The position numbers were made by a program, and so were the translations under genes. The notes under the pieces were generated by a model. It was not told where the DNA came from and made no database searches. It saw only the letters and a list, made by a program, of their open reading frames with translations. Below, one piece after another: positions 7,002-16,353 of a stretch of DNA of 64,000 nucleotides (the stretch's first letter is position 1; each line of letters begins with the position of its first letter). The DNA comes from Bacillus sp. P14.5 (GTDB lineage: Bacteria; Bacillota; Bacilli; Bacillales; Bacillaceae_B): assembly GCF_003316765.1 (NCBI RefSeq), contig NZ_NIJF01000044.1, positions 62,001 to 126,000 on the forward strand, in the 5' to 3' direction.

Positions 7002-7577
7002 ATGGTAAAGCGCGTTGGTTTATTAGGAGGCACATTCAACCCTCCGCATTTGGGGCATTTAATCATAGCGAATGAGGTGCTTCACCAATTCGGTCTGGAT
7101 GAGGTCAGGTTCATGCCCGCGGGAATACCCCCTCATAAACAAATAAAAGGGGATACCTCTTCAGAACAGCGCAAAGAGATGGTCATCCGGGCTATAGATA
7201 ATCATACCGGTTTTGTACTGGAGACAATCGAGCTGGAGAAAGAAGGCCCTTCTTATACCTATGAGACGATAAAGCTGCTGGTGGAAAGGGAACCCCAATC
7301 AGAATTTCATTTCATTATAGGCGGAGATATGATTGACTACCTGCCAAAATGGCATATGATCGAAGAGTTATCCCGGCTCATTCAATTCGTTGGTGTCAAA
7401 CGGCCTGGGTATGAGACAGAATCACCTTTTAATGTAATCATGGCTGATGTCCCCCAAATAGAAATCTCTTCAACAATGATCAGAGACAGAATCGCTGCAG
7501 GGAAGACGGTAAACTACCTCATTCCTGAAGAGGTTTTAGATTATATACGAGAGGAGAAACTATATGGAAAGGGATAA
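7002..7577 (+). CDS. nadD: nicotinate-nucleotide adenylyltransferase
   Basis: Converts nicotinate mononucleotide and ATP to deamido-NAD in NAD synthesis. It has the nucleotidyltransferase signature GGTFNPPHLGH (9-19) and the C-terminal ISSTMIRDR. ATG 7002 follows AAAGGAGGTCC; a longer reading frame upstream lacks a ribosome binding site and overlaps yqeI. 191 residues, normal length. Overlaps yqeK by 14 bp. Confidence 0.96.
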   Translation: MVKRVGLLGGTFNPPHLGHLIIANEVLHQFGLDEVRFMPAGIPPHKQIKGDTSSEQRKEMVIRAIDNHTGFVLETIELEKEGPSYTYETIKLLVEREPQSEFHFIIGGDMIDYLPKWHMIEELSRLIQFVGVKRPGYETESPFNVIMADVPQIEISSTMIRDRIAAGKTVNYLIPEEVLDYIREEKLYGKG

Positions 7578-8130
7578 GGCGTTAAATCTTGTCAGGGCTC
7601 AGCTGACAGAACACCGGTATCAGCATACACTTGGTGTGATGGAAACAGCGATAGAACTGGCAGAGCGTTTCAACATCGATCCGGGTAAAGCTGAAATGGC
7701 GGCAATCTTTCACGATTATGCCAAATTTCGCCCGAAAGAAGAAATGAAAGAAATCATTGAAGCAGAGGGAATGGATAAACTTCTTCTGGAGTTTAACGCT
7801 GAATTATGGCATGCCCCTGTTGGAGCTTATCTCGTGAAAAAAGAAGCTGGGGTAGAGGATGATGAAGTGCTGGACGCCATACGTTACCATACCTCTGGAA
7901 GGCCGGGAATGACAAAGCTAGAAAAAGTGATATATCTTGCTGATTATATTGAGCCAGGCAGGCACTTTCCTGGTGTGGATGAAGTCAGGGAATTGGCAAA
8001 AGTTAATCTTGAACAGGCATTGATCAGTTCTATCAGAAACTCAATCACATTTTTGATGAAGAAGAATCAGGCTGTTTTTCCAGAGACTTTCCACACATTC
8101 AATGAATTAGTTTTAAAAAATAGGAGTTGA
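7564..8130 (+). CDS. yqeK: YqeK, HD-domain diadenosine tetraphosphate hydrolase
   Basis: HD-domain phosphohydrolase; B. subtilis YqeK cleaves Ap4A symmetrically to ADP. The metal ligands are seen as H21 in YQHTLGV, H50-D51 in IFHDYAK, and the WHAPVGAY and YHTSGR segments. 188 residues. Start ATG overlaps the nadD end (GAGGAGAAACTATATG). Confidence 0.94.
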   Translation: MERDKALNLVRAQLTEHRYQHTLGVMETAIELAERFNIDPGKAEMAAIFHDYAKFRPKEEMKEIIEAEGMDKLLLEFNAELWHAPVGAYLVKKEAGVEDDEVLDAIRYHTSGRPGMTKLEKVIYLADYIEPGRHFPGVDEVRELAKVNLEQALISSIRNSITFLMKKNQAVFPETFHTFNELVLKNRS

Positions 8131-8131
8131 T

Positions 8132-8491
8132 ATGATGAACAGTAAAGACTTGCTTACAGTTGCATATAAAGCGGCAGATGATAAAAGGGCGGAAGATATT
8201 GTTGCTCTTGATATGAAAGGCATTTCGCTGATTGCGGATTACTTTGTCATCTGCCACGGTAATTCGGACAAACAGGTTCAGGCAATTGCCAGGGAATTGA
8301 AGGAAAAAGCAGAAGAGAATGGACATGATGTGAAACGTATGGAAGGCTTCGATGAGGCCCGCTGGGTGCTTGTCGATATGGGAGATGTTGTAGCGCATGT
8401 ATTCCATCGTGAAGAAAGAGGATATTATAAACTCGAAAGGCTCTGGGGAGATGCCCCGCTTGTTGATGTAAGCAGTGAGATCGAGCAATGA
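8132..8491 (+). CDS. rsfS: ribosomal silencing factor RsfS
   Basis: Binds ribosomal protein uL14 on the 50S subunit and prevents subunit joining during starvation. It has the family motifs LDMKGISLIADYFVICHG, EGFDEARWVLVDMGDVVAHVFH and the closing YYKLERLWGDAP. 119 residues, complete. Start ATGATG behind TAGGAG, only 1 bp after yqeK. Overlaps the next gene by 4 bp (ATGA). Confidence 0.96.
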   Translation: MMNSKDLLTVAYKAADDKRAEDIVALDMKGISLIADYFVICHGNSDKQVQAIARELKEKAEENGHDVKRMEGFDEARWVLVDMGDVVAHVFHREERGYYKLERLWGDAPLVDVSSEIEQ

Positions 8492-9234
8492 GTTATCAGC
8501 AGTTCGCCTACATTTATGATTACTTGATGAAGGATGTCCCTTATGATTCCTGGGTTGAATTCGTCCAGGCCAAGGCTGATAAGTACGCTGTCAGCGGCAG
8601 GGAGCTTTTGGACTTGGGATGCGGGACGGGTGAGCTGTCTCTGAGGCTTTTGAAAGAAGGGTACTCAGTAACCGGTATCGATTTGTCTGAAGACATGCTC
8701 TTCATGGCCAGGGAAAAGGCAGAAAATGATGGACTGCAGCTGCCTTTATATCAACAGGATATGAGTGAGCTCCAAGGGTTGGGAAGTTTTGATATTATAT
8801 CTATTTTTTGTGACTCATTAAACTACTTGGAAACAGAAGAAAAAGTCATCAGTACATTTAAAAATGTCAGAGACCATCTTCGGGACGATGGGCTTTTTCT
8901 ATTCGACGTGCATTCCATATTCAAATTGACGCAAATCTTTTTGAATGAAACTTTTACTTATAATGACGAAGAGGTTTCATATATATGGGACTGCTTTCCA
9001 GGAGAGAAGCCCAACAGTGTTGACCATGAGCTGACCTTCTTTGTGAGGGACGGTGAAACGGGCCAGTATGAACGTGTGGAGGAACTGCATCATCAGCGCA
9101 CCTTCCCCATCCTGACATTGGAAACCTGGCTGCAGGAAACAGGCTTTGAAGTAATGGACATCACAGCAGATTTTTCGGATATCCAGCCTGGCGATCACAG
9201 TGAAAGAATCTTCTTCACTTGTAAAAAGAAATAA
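8488..9234 (+). CDS. yqeM: YqeM, SAM-dependent methyltransferase
   Basis: Class I methyltransferase of undetermined substrate. Motif I is LLDLGCGTGELSLRL and the acidic loop VTGIDLSEDML. YDYLMKDVPYDSW at the N-terminus is typical of YqeM. 248 residues. ATGA overlap with rsfS implies coupling; a terminator follows, so it ends the yqeG run. Confidence 0.93.
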   Translation: MSYQQFAYIYDYLMKDVPYDSWVEFVQAKADKYAVSGRELLDLGCGTGELSLRLLKEGYSVTGIDLSEDMLFMAREKAENDGLQLPLYQQDMSELQGLGSFDIISIFCDSLNYLETEEKVISTFKNVRDHLRDDGLFLFDVHSIFKLTQIFLNETFTYNDEEVSYIWDCFPGEKPNSVDHELTFFVRDGETGQYERVEELHHQRTFPILTLETWLQETGFEVMDITADFSDIQPGDHSERIFFTCKKK

Positions 9235-9239
9235 TTGAT

Positions 9240-9270
9240 GGACGAAATCGTATATGATTTCGTCCTTTTT
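9240..9270 (+). terminator. terminator of the yqeG-yqeM operon
   Basis: Perfect 10-bp stem GGACGAAATC / GATTTCGTCC with a 6-nt loop, followed by TTTTTGTTTTG, right after the yqeM stop. The rest of 9271-9449 shows nothing recognisable. Confidence 0.88.
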
Positions 9271-9449
9271 GTTTTGCTGTTTTGTACCCAAAATTTCATG
9301 ATAGCTTAAAGTAAATAAACGTCCGGCATTGGTGCAACAGCTTACAAATTGACTAGCTGTCCAGCAGCGGAAACCTTTCGTTGAATACCCTGAACTTTTT
9401 TTAGAAAAAATAAAGGATATCAAATATGGACATAGAATTAGATAACTAG

Positions 9450-10271
9450 TCACACTCCGAATTGCTTCTTAGTTTCAGAAAGATCCTCATCAAACTTTCT
9501 GTGTGTTGCTTTAAAAAGTTCATTGAACAGACTTCCTATTTGTTTCTCCATGGCAGATATTCCTTCTCCAGTTACCCCTCCTTTGACACACACCTTTTCC
9601 TGTAATGCGGCCAAAGTATATATTTCTTTCTTCAGCAATTCTCCCAATCCAATCAGCATTTCAGAAGCAAGGACAGTTGCCGTCGCTTCATCTATTTCAG
9701 TTTCGCTGACCGCACCGTCTATGAACTTTCTAGTTAAATAGGTGAAGAAAGCTGGTCCGCAGCTGACAATATCCGAAGAGACCCGGGTAATGTTTTCATC
9801 AATGCTGATTGGAGTGGATATGGTGGAAAGAAGCTGCCATATGGCTGTTTTCCATTCTTCTGTACATCTTGTGCCAATTGAAAATAGAGAGACTCCGCTG
9901 AGTGCGCGATTGGTGATGCTTGGAATGACTCTCATACAGGAGCAGTCAACAAGGGACTCAACCTGCTCGACACTCACAGGGCTGGTTATGGAGACAATAC
10001 ACTTTTCCTTCGAGAAGTGGTGCTGATTGCTTTTCAGAAGCTCGAATATATCCAAAGGTTTGACGCAGATAAAAACTGCATCAGAATTCTGAATCACATC
10101 GGCAGGCTCATTATATATGGAAATACCACGATACTTTTCCAGTAACTTTTCAGCTTTTATCCTTGTGCGATTCACCACATTGAGGTCAGAAGGTGAAATT
10201 GCTCCTGACTCAATAAAAGCTTCAATTAATATGCCGCCCATATTGCCTGTGCCCACTATTCCTACCTTCAT
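9450..10271 (-). CDS. comER: ComER, pyrroline-5-carboxylate reductase-like protein
   Basis: Member of the P5C reductase family encoded opposite the late competence comE operon; reported effects in Bacillus concern sporulation and biofilm entry rather than DNA uptake itself. The NADP site GIVGTGNMGG lies at 4-13 and the C-terminal helical domain holds GPAFFTYL and GGVTGEG. ATG 10271 is chosen for the GGAGGG ribosome binding site and alignment; an upstream extension of 17 codons lacks one. 273 residues. Confidence 0.92.
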   Translation of the reverse strand: MKVGIVGTGNMGGILIEAFIESGAISPSDLNVVNRTRIKAEKLLEKYRGISIYNEPADVIQNSDAVFICVKPLDIFELLKSNQHHFSKEKCIVSITSPVSVEQVESLVDCSCMRVIPSITNRALSGVSLFSIGTRCTEEWKTAIWQLLSTISTPISIDENITRVSSDIVSCGPAFFTYLTRKFIDGAVSETEIDEATATVLASEMLIGLGELLKKEIYTLAALQEKVCVKGGVTGEGISAMEKQIGSLFNELFKATHRKFDEDLSETKKQFGV

Positions 10272-10465
10272 GTGCTGCCCTCCTTTTTCACACATCTTTA
10301 ATCCATTATGATGCATGTACAATAGCTGCTAAAATAAAAGTTTTCCTTCATACAGCTGTCTTAGTCAGCGATTTGCAATCATCACAAAAATGTACCCAAA
10401 AGAGCTTTCCCTTTCATTCCTATGAGCAGTAAATTTCGAATATGCAAATTAAAGGAGAATAATAC

Positions 10466-11083
10466 ATGTTACAGACACTTCTGGATAAGTATAAAATTCC
10501 ATTCTTTATCCTGATTGCCGCTCTTTTGATCCTATTTGCAGTTTTGAACGGCTCCAAACAAAGCGTCCCGGATGATGATAAAAGTGAGCCATTGCCAATG
10601 GAGATTACACAGGTTTCCTCTGATGATGAAATAGAGGTAGAGCCTGAGCCTTTTAATAAAGAAATTTTTGTCGATGTAAAAGGAGCCGTTCTTAGACCCG
10701 GTATTTATAAGGCGGTCCAAAGTGAGAGGGTGAATGATCTCATTATCCGGGCAGGAGGTTTTACTTCAACTGCAGAGGATACAAGCGTCAACCTGGCACA
10801 ACGAGTAACGGATGAAATGGTGATTTATGTACCGGAGGAAGGGGAGGTGGGAGTCCAGCCTGCATCTGCTGTTATTTCTGAAGGTGAGGAAGTGCTCGAT
10901 ATCAACCAGGCTGAAGAAAAGGAGTTTGAAAGTCTTCCGGGAATCGGTCCTGCTAAAGCCAAAGCAATTTTTGACTATCGGTCTGAAAATGGCCCGTTCA
11001 AAAACATTGAAGAGTTAATGCAAGTATCCGGGATAGGGGAGGGAACATTTGAAAAACTGAAAGAACATATCACTGTAAATTAA
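10466..11083 (+). CDS. comEA: ComEA, competence DNA receptor
   Basis: Membrane-anchored DNA-binding receptor for transformation. N-terminal membrane anchor (about 10-28), SLBB-type beta-grasp domain (FVDVKGAVLRPGIYKA...), and a C-terminal helix-hairpin-helix pair (LPGIGPAKAKAI and VSGIGEGTFEKL) that binds double-stranded DNA. 205 residues, full length. Ribosome binding site AAAGGAGAAT. Divergent from comER and followed by comEB-comEC. Confidence 0.95.
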   Translation: MLQTLLDKYKIPFFILIAALLILFAVLNGSKQSVPDDDKSEPLPMEITQVSSDDEIEVEPEPFNKEIFVDVKGAVLRPGIYKAVQSERVNDLIIRAGGFTSTAEDTSVNLAQRVTDEMVIYVPEEGEVGVQPASAVISEGEEVLDINQAEEKEFESLPGIGPAKAKAIFDYRSENGPFKNIEELMQVSGIGEGTFEKLKEHITVN

Positions 11084-11168
11084 TAACGGATCAAAATAAT
11101 TCCCTTTGCCCAAACCATCATTTTCATATACACTTATTCAAGGAGAAATCGAATAAAGGAGTTTTGGT

Positions 11169-11723
11169 ATGTCACGTATATCATGGAACGACTATTTTAT
11201 GGCTCAATCCCATTTGCTTGCACTGCGAAGCACCTGTACCCGTCTGACTGTAGGGGCAACCATCGTCCGAGACAAAAGAATCATTGCAGGAGGTTATAAT
11301 GGCTCAATCGCAGGGGGAGTCCACTGTGCGGATGAAGGCTGCTATGTGATCGACAACCATTGCGTGAGAACGATTCATGCAGAAATGAATGCGATCATCC
11401 AATGTGCCAAATTCGGTGTGCCGACCGATAACGCGGAAATCTATGTGACCCACTTTCCATGTCTTCAATGCTGCAAGGCGATTATCCAAGCAGGAATAAA
11501 AAAGGTATTCTATGCGGAAAGTTATAAAAATCACCCCTATGCCATAGAACTGTTTAAGCAGGCGGGTGTGCACATAGAGCAGGTGCCTTTTGAAGGAACG
11601 GGAAAGAATGAACAAGAGAGAAATCTAAGTCAGGATATGTTGAGAAAACTTGAGGAGCTTGGATTGGATGGAGAAGAACTGAACAAGTATAAAACACAGC
11701 ACATTAAAATATATAAGGAGTAA
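11169..11723 (+). CDS. comEB: ComEB, dCMP deaminase-family protein
   Basis: Zinc deaminase of the dCMP/cytidine family within the competence operon, reported in B. subtilis to help localise the DNA-uptake machinery rather than being essential for transformation. Zinc ligands are in HAEMNA (catalytic Glu) and PCLQC. 184 residues. ATG follows AAAGGAG. The 85-bp gap to comEA shows no terminator, so it is probably in the same transcript. Confidence 0.94.
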   Translation: MSRISWNDYFMAQSHLLALRSTCTRLTVGATIVRDKRIIAGGYNGSIAGGVHCADEGCYVIDNHCVRTIHAEMNAIIQCAKFGVPTDNAEIYVTHFPCLQCCKAIIQAGIKKVFYAESYKNHPYAIELFKQAGVHIEQVPFEGTGKNEQERNLSQDMLRKLEELGLDGEELNKYKTQHIKIYKE

Positions 11724-11730
11724 TTTTTCT

Positions 11731-14028
11731 TTGAAAAAAGGACAACTTATTTATCCGGCACTCTCTGTCCTCGCCGGGACTACACTTGCACTTCACTTCC
11801 ATTGGGGTGCATTTTTTCTGGCTGTTTTCCTCGTGATCCTGTTCATTCGCCAGCACTCCACAATAATACTGGCCCTCAGCTTGGCGTTCCTCCCCTCTTC
11901 GTTTTTCCTTGCTTCTTACCAAATCGAAAACAATGTCTCCAAGCTTTTGCCCGGTCAAACTGAATATTCGATTGTTTTTACAGAAAGACCTGAAATAGAC
12001 GGAGACAGGCTGTTGGGGCAGGCTGAAGTGAAAGGCGGTGAGCCTGTCATCCTCCGTTACACAATTCCTGATGAGCAGCAAAAAGCAATGTTAATGGAGA
12101 GGGTATACACAGGTTTGAATTGTTCTGTCTCAGGAGAACTAAAGGAACCTGGTAGGCGTAGAAACATGAACAGCTTTGATTATAACGAGTATCTTAACGG
12201 ACAAAGGATTCATTGGATTTTGCAGGTCAACAGCCTGAATGTTGATCAATGCTCATACAAAAGAAAATCACTTCCAGCGAAATTGGGAAGATGGAGAGAG
12301 AAAGGAATCTCATCCATCGAGCACAAATTCCCTGAAGCTGCAGCGGGAATATCTGCAGCATTGGTATTCGGCGAAAGAGATTTGATTGGAGAAGAGACAC
12401 TGAAAGCTTACCAGCGCCTCGGAGTCATCCATCTCCTTGCTATTTCAGGTCTTCATGTAGGGATGCTGTTTGCTGCCTTTTATTATATCCTGTTAAGATT
12501 GGGCATCCCGAAGGAATACGTTCAGCTGATCCTGCTGGTGGTTCTGCCTATATATGTACTTCTGACTGGAGGCGCGCCGCCGGTGATAAGAGCTTCAGGC
12601 ATACTCTGTGCAGTCATTCTTTCAGGTTTTTTCCGTTTGAAGCTATCGGCTTTGGATGCTGTCTCGATAGTCTTTCTGATTTATTTGCTTATAAATCCAT
12701 ATTCCATTAACAATATTGGTTTTCAATTGTCTTTCCTCGTCAGTTTTTCCCTCGTGCTTTCAACAAACCGTATTTTGGCAGCTGTACAGCAGAAATGGAA
12801 ACAGGTATTCCTGGTCACCGCAGTATGTCAAATTTGTTCCATCCCAGTCCTCCTTTGGCATTTTTACGAATTCTCCGTTATTGGTTTTGTCGTGAACTCT
12901 TTCTATGTTCCTTATTTCACCATAGTCCTGCTGCCGCTATGTCTATTAACGTTCCTTATAATGATGGTCTTCGAGCAGGGAGCAGAACTTTTCTTTCCTT
13001 TATTGAAAGGAGCTGTCATTATTTCAGATTCTGTTTCTCTTCATTTGAACAGCCTTCCATTTATTACGTTCACTTCGGGAAAGCCGCCGCTTTTGCTGGC
13101 CTTCCTCTATATCCTGGCGGTGGGTTATTGTTTCGTCAGAGGCGAAAAAGCCAAATGGCCTTCAGGTTTCCTTCCTATGATTCTTCTTCTGTTTTTACAT
13201 AAAATTTCCATTTGGGTAAATCCCTATGGCGAAGTGATGATGGTCGATGTCGGACAAGGGGACTGCCTGATTATTGATCTTCCCTTTAATGAAGGAGTTT
13301 ATATGGTCGATACCGGAGGGGTAATGGAGTTTGAAAAAGAAGCATGGCGGAAGAGGAGTGAGAAATACTCAATCAGCGAGGATGTGCTTTTGCCGCTGTT
13401 GAAAAGCAAAGGGATACAGAAAATTGATAAGTTGATTTTGACCCACAGTGATTTTGACCATACAGGCGCAGCCAGTGATTTAATTGAACGTGTGGAAGTT
13501 GGGGAAATACTTATAACCCCTGGTTCACAGGCAAGCGATGTCATTATGGAACTTTCAGAAAAAGCTGCCCAGTTCAATATCATGGTTGAGGAAAGTGAAG
13601 CTGGCGAGAAGTGGAGCACGAATAGTGCTGATTTCATATTTCTTTATCCATTTGATGACCACTACGAAGGGAATGATGATTCTCTTGTGCTGTTTGGGAA
13701 GATGGGAGGGAAGAAATGGCTGTTCACTGGGGATCTTGAGGAAAATGGTGAAAGGGAGTTAATGAAAAAGTGGAATGTGGAAACAGATGTCCTCAAGGTA
13801 GGACACCATGGCAGCAAGACATCCACGAGCGATGCATTCCTGGATAAGCTTAAGCCGGATAGTGCACTGGTTTCAGCAGGCAAGGATAACAGGTATGGGC
13901 ACCCGGATCCCGAAGTCCTGAACAGGCTTAAAAGCCGCGGCATAACGATTTATAACTCTGCCGACTCAGGAGCGGTGCATTATAAATATTTGGGCAGCAA
14001 AGGAACGTTTAAGCCCGTTATCCCATAA
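11731..14028 (+). CDS. comEC: ComEC, DNA-uptake membrane channel
   Basis: Polytopic membrane protein that carries single-stranded DNA across the membrane. N-terminal helices and OB-fold segment, the central competence domain with many membrane helices (LLAISGLHVGMLFA and following), and a C-terminal metallo-beta-lactamase domain with THSDFDHTGA near residues 571-580, likely the nuclease. 765 residues, full length. TTG start at 11731 behind AAGGAG, 8 bp after comEB. Confidence 0.95.
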   Translation: MKKGQLIYPALSVLAGTTLALHFHWGAFFLAVFLVILFIRQHSTIILALSLAFLPSSFFLASYQIENNVSKLLPGQTEYSIVFTERPEIDGDRLLGQAEVKGGEPVILRYTIPDEQQKAMLMERVYTGLNCSVSGELKEPGRRRNMNSFDYNEYLNGQRIHWILQVNSLNVDQCSYKRKSLPAKLGRWREKGISSIEHKFPEAAAGISAALVFGERDLIGEETLKAYQRLGVIHLLAISGLHVGMLFAAFYYILLRLGIPKEYVQLILLVVLPIYVLLTGGAPPVIRASGILCAVILSGFFRLKLSALDAVSIVFLIYLLINPYSINNIGFQLSFLVSFSLVLSTNRILAAVQQKWKQVFLVTAVCQICSIPVLLWHFYEFSVIGFVVNSFYVPYFTIVLLPLCLLTFLIMMVFEQGAELFFPLLKGAVIISDSVSLHLNSLPFITFTSGKPPLLLAFLYILAVGYCFVRGEKAKWPSGFLPMILLLFLHKISIWVNPYGEVMMVDVGQGDCLIIDLPFNEGVYMVDTGGVMEFEKEAWRKRSEKYSISEDVLLPLLKSKGIQKIDKLILTHSDFDHTGAASDLIERVEVGEILITPGSQASDVIMELSEKAAQFNIMVEESEAGEKWSTNSADFIFLYPFDDHYEGNDDSLVLFGKMGGKKWLFTGDLEENGERELMKKWNVETDVLKVGHHGSKTSTSDAFLDKLKPDSALVSAGKDNRYGHPDPEVLNRLKSRGITIYNSADSGAVHYKYLGSKGTFKPVIP

Positions 14029-14138
14029 GATGTATTACGTTTAACAGAAGAACAAGAGCACAAGTGCTCTGTTCGGCTCCGGCCGGCAAATCCATAACAC
14101 AGCTTAAGCCAAACGTAAACCACGTTTTTTGGCCAATG

Positions 14139-14166
14139 AAAAAGGAGTCCGCGATCAGCGAACTCC
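14139..14166 (-). terminator. yqzM terminator
   Basis: On the minus strand GGAGTTCGC pairs with GCGGACTCC (one G-U pair) around a 5-nt loop, followed by TTTTTC. It lies 12 bp beyond the yqzM stop. Confidence 0.78.
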
Positions 14167-14177
14167 GTGCATACTCA

Positions 14178-14312
14178 TTAAGAACCTATGTACTTAATGA
14201 CTACAGCCATTATGAACAAGATGGCAAAGAAACCGAAAGATACGATGAAACCAACGCCAGAATCTACTGCATCATTTCTTTTCGATTGGACATTTTTTTC
14301 GAATTCGTTCAT
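14178..14312 (-). CDS. yqzM: YqzM family protein (44 aa)
   Basis: 44-residue membrane protein: MNEFEKNVQSKRNDAVDSGV followed by one hydrophobic helix and KYIGS. This matches B. subtilis YqzM in length and sequence and in location between comEC and holA on the opposite strand. Start ATG at 14312 behind GGAGGGG. Function unknown. Confidence 0.9.
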   Translation of the reverse strand: MNEFEKNVQSKRNDAVDSGVGFIVSFGFFAILFIMAVVIKYIGS

Positions 14313-14607
14313 AAGTACCCCTCCTATTTCTATCTAAGTATAGATGATTCCCCCAAAAAAATCTATACTTGCACTTTACATTTTCCTATACTGACAAGAG
14401 TTGTCACATATATGTTCACTTTGTTGGGTGACACTAATCTATACAAGGGAGATACCGCCGGTCAAAAAAGGTTCCTAGGTCTTTTTCATCGGCGTTAAAT
14501 ATAGATTTAGGGGGTGTCCTTATCCTTGGACGTCCCCTTTCCACTTGTCAAAACGGCAAACCTTTTTTACGATAGTGTTATCACAACAAAAATTGGAGAG
14601 TGCAGTC
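14313..14607. other. yqzM-holA divergent intergenic region
   Basis: This holds the promoters of both divergent genes. A hairpin GGGGGTGTCC (14510-14519) / GGACGTCCCC (14528-14537, one G-U) lies about 70 bp before holA, with only a weak T-run, so its role as terminator or leader structure is open. Confidence 0.4.
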
Positions 14608-15645
14608 TTGGTTATTGATATATGGAAAAAAATCGAAAACAAACAATTTGCGAGCATATATTTATTATACGGAAAGGAAGCCTTTTTAATAAATGAAACA
14701 CAGCAAAAAATCGTCGGACAAGCTGTATCCGAGGAAGAGATGGATTTTAATTTCTCTTCCTATGACTTGGAAGAAACGCCTGTGGAAACAGCTATAGAGG
14801 ATGCAGAAACCTTCCCTTTCATGGGGGAGAGACGTGTTGTCGTTCTACATAATCCCGTATTTCTGACGGCTGAAAAAACAAGAGAAAAGGTTGAGCACAA
14901 CCTTAAAAAATTTGAACAATATCTTTCCTCTCCATCTCCTTACACGATTCTTGTCATTGCTGCACCGTACGAAAAGCTTGATGAACGGAAAAAATTAACA
15001 AAATCTTTAAAGAAACAGGCAGAAGTTCTTGAAGCGAAAAAATTAAATGAAAAAGAATTGAGAACCTGGGTAAGGGAGAGGTCCGCTGCCAACATGGTTC
15101 AGATCGATGAAGTGGCGATAGATCTCCTCCTGGCTCTTGCGGGAACAAATCTCATGATGCTGACCAAAGAAATCGATAAGCTTTCTTTGTATGCAAGCGA
15201 AACAAACAGAATTGATGAATCAGTTGTAGAAGCCCTCACTGCACGCTCGCTCGAACAGAATATTTTCGCCCTCGTCGAAAAAGTTGTTCAGCGAAAAACA
15301 GAAGAGGCTTTGCGAATCTATTATGATCTCCTCAAGCAAAATGAAGAGCCAATCAAAATCCTGGCAGTACTTTCCGGTCAGTTCAGATTGATCTATCAAG
15401 TAAAAGAATTGGCAAGAAGGGGATATGGGCAGCAAAAGATAGCCGGATTCCTGCGCGTCCATCCTTTCCGGGTGAAATTGGCAGCGGGCCAGGCAAAACA
15501 TTTTTCCGATGAACAGTTGTCTGTCATCATAGAACTGCTCTCCCAAGGAGATTATGAAATGAAAACCGGCAGGCAGAAGAAGGAAATGATCATTGAATTA
15601 TTCCTTTTTAAGCTGCATGAACAATCATTAAGCAATGCGAGGTAA
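14608..15645 (+). CDS. holA: DNA polymerase III delta subunit
   Basis: Clamp-loader delta subunit that opens the beta sliding clamp. Family signatures: YLLYGKEAFLINE, ETFPFMGERRVVVLHNP, YEKLDERKKLTK, ARSLEQNIFALVEK and VHPFRVKLA. TTG 14608 is preferred: GGAG lies 9 bp upstream and the length of 345 residues matches B. subtilis YqeN (347). An upstream TTG at 14545 would add 21 residues with no homology. Confidence 0.93.
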   Translation: MVIDIWKKIENKQFASIYLLYGKEAFLINETQQKIVGQAVSEEEMDFNFSSYDLEETPVETAIEDAETFPFMGERRVVVLHNPVFLTAEKTREKVEHNLKKFEQYLSSPSPYTILVIAAPYEKLDERKKLTKSLKKQAEVLEAKKLNEKELRTWVRERSAANMVQIDEVAIDLLLALAGTNLMMLTKEIDKLSLYASETNRIDESVVEALTARSLEQNIFALVEKVVQRKTEEALRIYYDLLKQNEEPIKILAVLSGQFRLIYQVKELARRGYGQQKIAGFLRVHPFRVKLAAGQAKHFSDEQLSVIIELLSQGDYEMKTGRQKKEMIIELFLFKLHEQSLSNAR

Positions 15646-15780
15646 GAAGTCGGAATTCCAGCTTTCCCCCACTGAATATTGAGCAGGAATGTTAAAAAAA
15701 TGCGATATTTCTATATCAGAAAGAATTTCCGTCCCTGTGTTTATGACTCTGTTGGTTATGGCGGTTGGGCAGGCTCAGTT

Positions 15781-15985
15781 TAGAGGGAAAAAATCCCCTT
15801 AACAAATAAATAAAAGGGAAAATAGCTTAAATAGAGGGAAAAATTCCCCTTATTTGACCCAAAAGACTAAAAATAAGAAGCTTTTCTTTATATAAGGGGA
15901 AAAACTCCCCTTATTCATAATCAATATGAGCTCAAACCTGCAATTAACGGGAAAAAATCCCCTTATTTTTTCCTCCAGCTTTTTA
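15781..15985. repeat. four-hairpin intergenic repeat, family C copy 1
   Basis: Four short palindromes of the form AGGGGAAAAANTCCCCTTA occur with their GGG positions near 15785, 15836, 15897 and 15949, so spaced 51, 61 and 52 bp. A second complete copy of the same four-unit element lies at 35836-36020 with nearly identical spacing and inter-hairpin sequence, and two units appear at the window end. It lies between the ends of holA and rpsT and has no coding potential. Confidence 0.85.
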
Positions 15986-16024
15986 AATAAGGACATTACT
16001 TGTTATTTCGCTTTTTTCTACTAG

Positions 16025-16096
16025 ATTGGCTTCCCCTTTGGTGCCGTCTAGTTCCAGCGGCCCGCCCTGCGGGGTCGCCCGCCTGGAGCGAGTCCA
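16025..16096. repeat. hybrid of palindromic families B and A
   Basis: The left part (GGCTTCCCCTTTGGTGCCGT, TCCAGCGG) matches the arm of the family B repeat seen at 24313; the right part (GCCCGCCCTGCGGGGTCG, CGCCTGGAGCG) matches the right arm of the family A repeat at 16354-16598. The join suggests recombination or incomplete duplication between repeat families. Confidence 0.6.
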
Positions 16097-16353
16097 TTAC
16101 TTCTCAACAGCCGCCATCTTTGCGAAAGGCTTTATTGGTAAACTTTATTGCTGTTTCATTTTTACTTCCTAAGATAAAGACTTTATATTCTTGTAAGCCA
16201 AAAAAATTAAACTGTTCCCCTTAGAGAGAAGGTATACGGATGGGGGGCTGTTGAAAGCAAAATTAATGCTATAACAGTCTACTTAATAGGATTTTTCGAA
16301 TTTAATTTCTGATATAGAATACGCTCTCCCCCTTATCACCCTTTTTGTAGGAG

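Noticed and set aside
10331-10440. ComK box (AAAA-N5-TTTT pairs) upstream of comEA
   Set aside because: AAAATAAAAGTTTT and CAAAAGAGCTTTC are only partial matches and the spacing between them does not fit the known classes well.
14055-14070. AGAGCACAAGTGCTCT as comEC terminator
   Set aside because: The stem is 7 bp and perfect, but no T-run follows on either strand, so it was not called.
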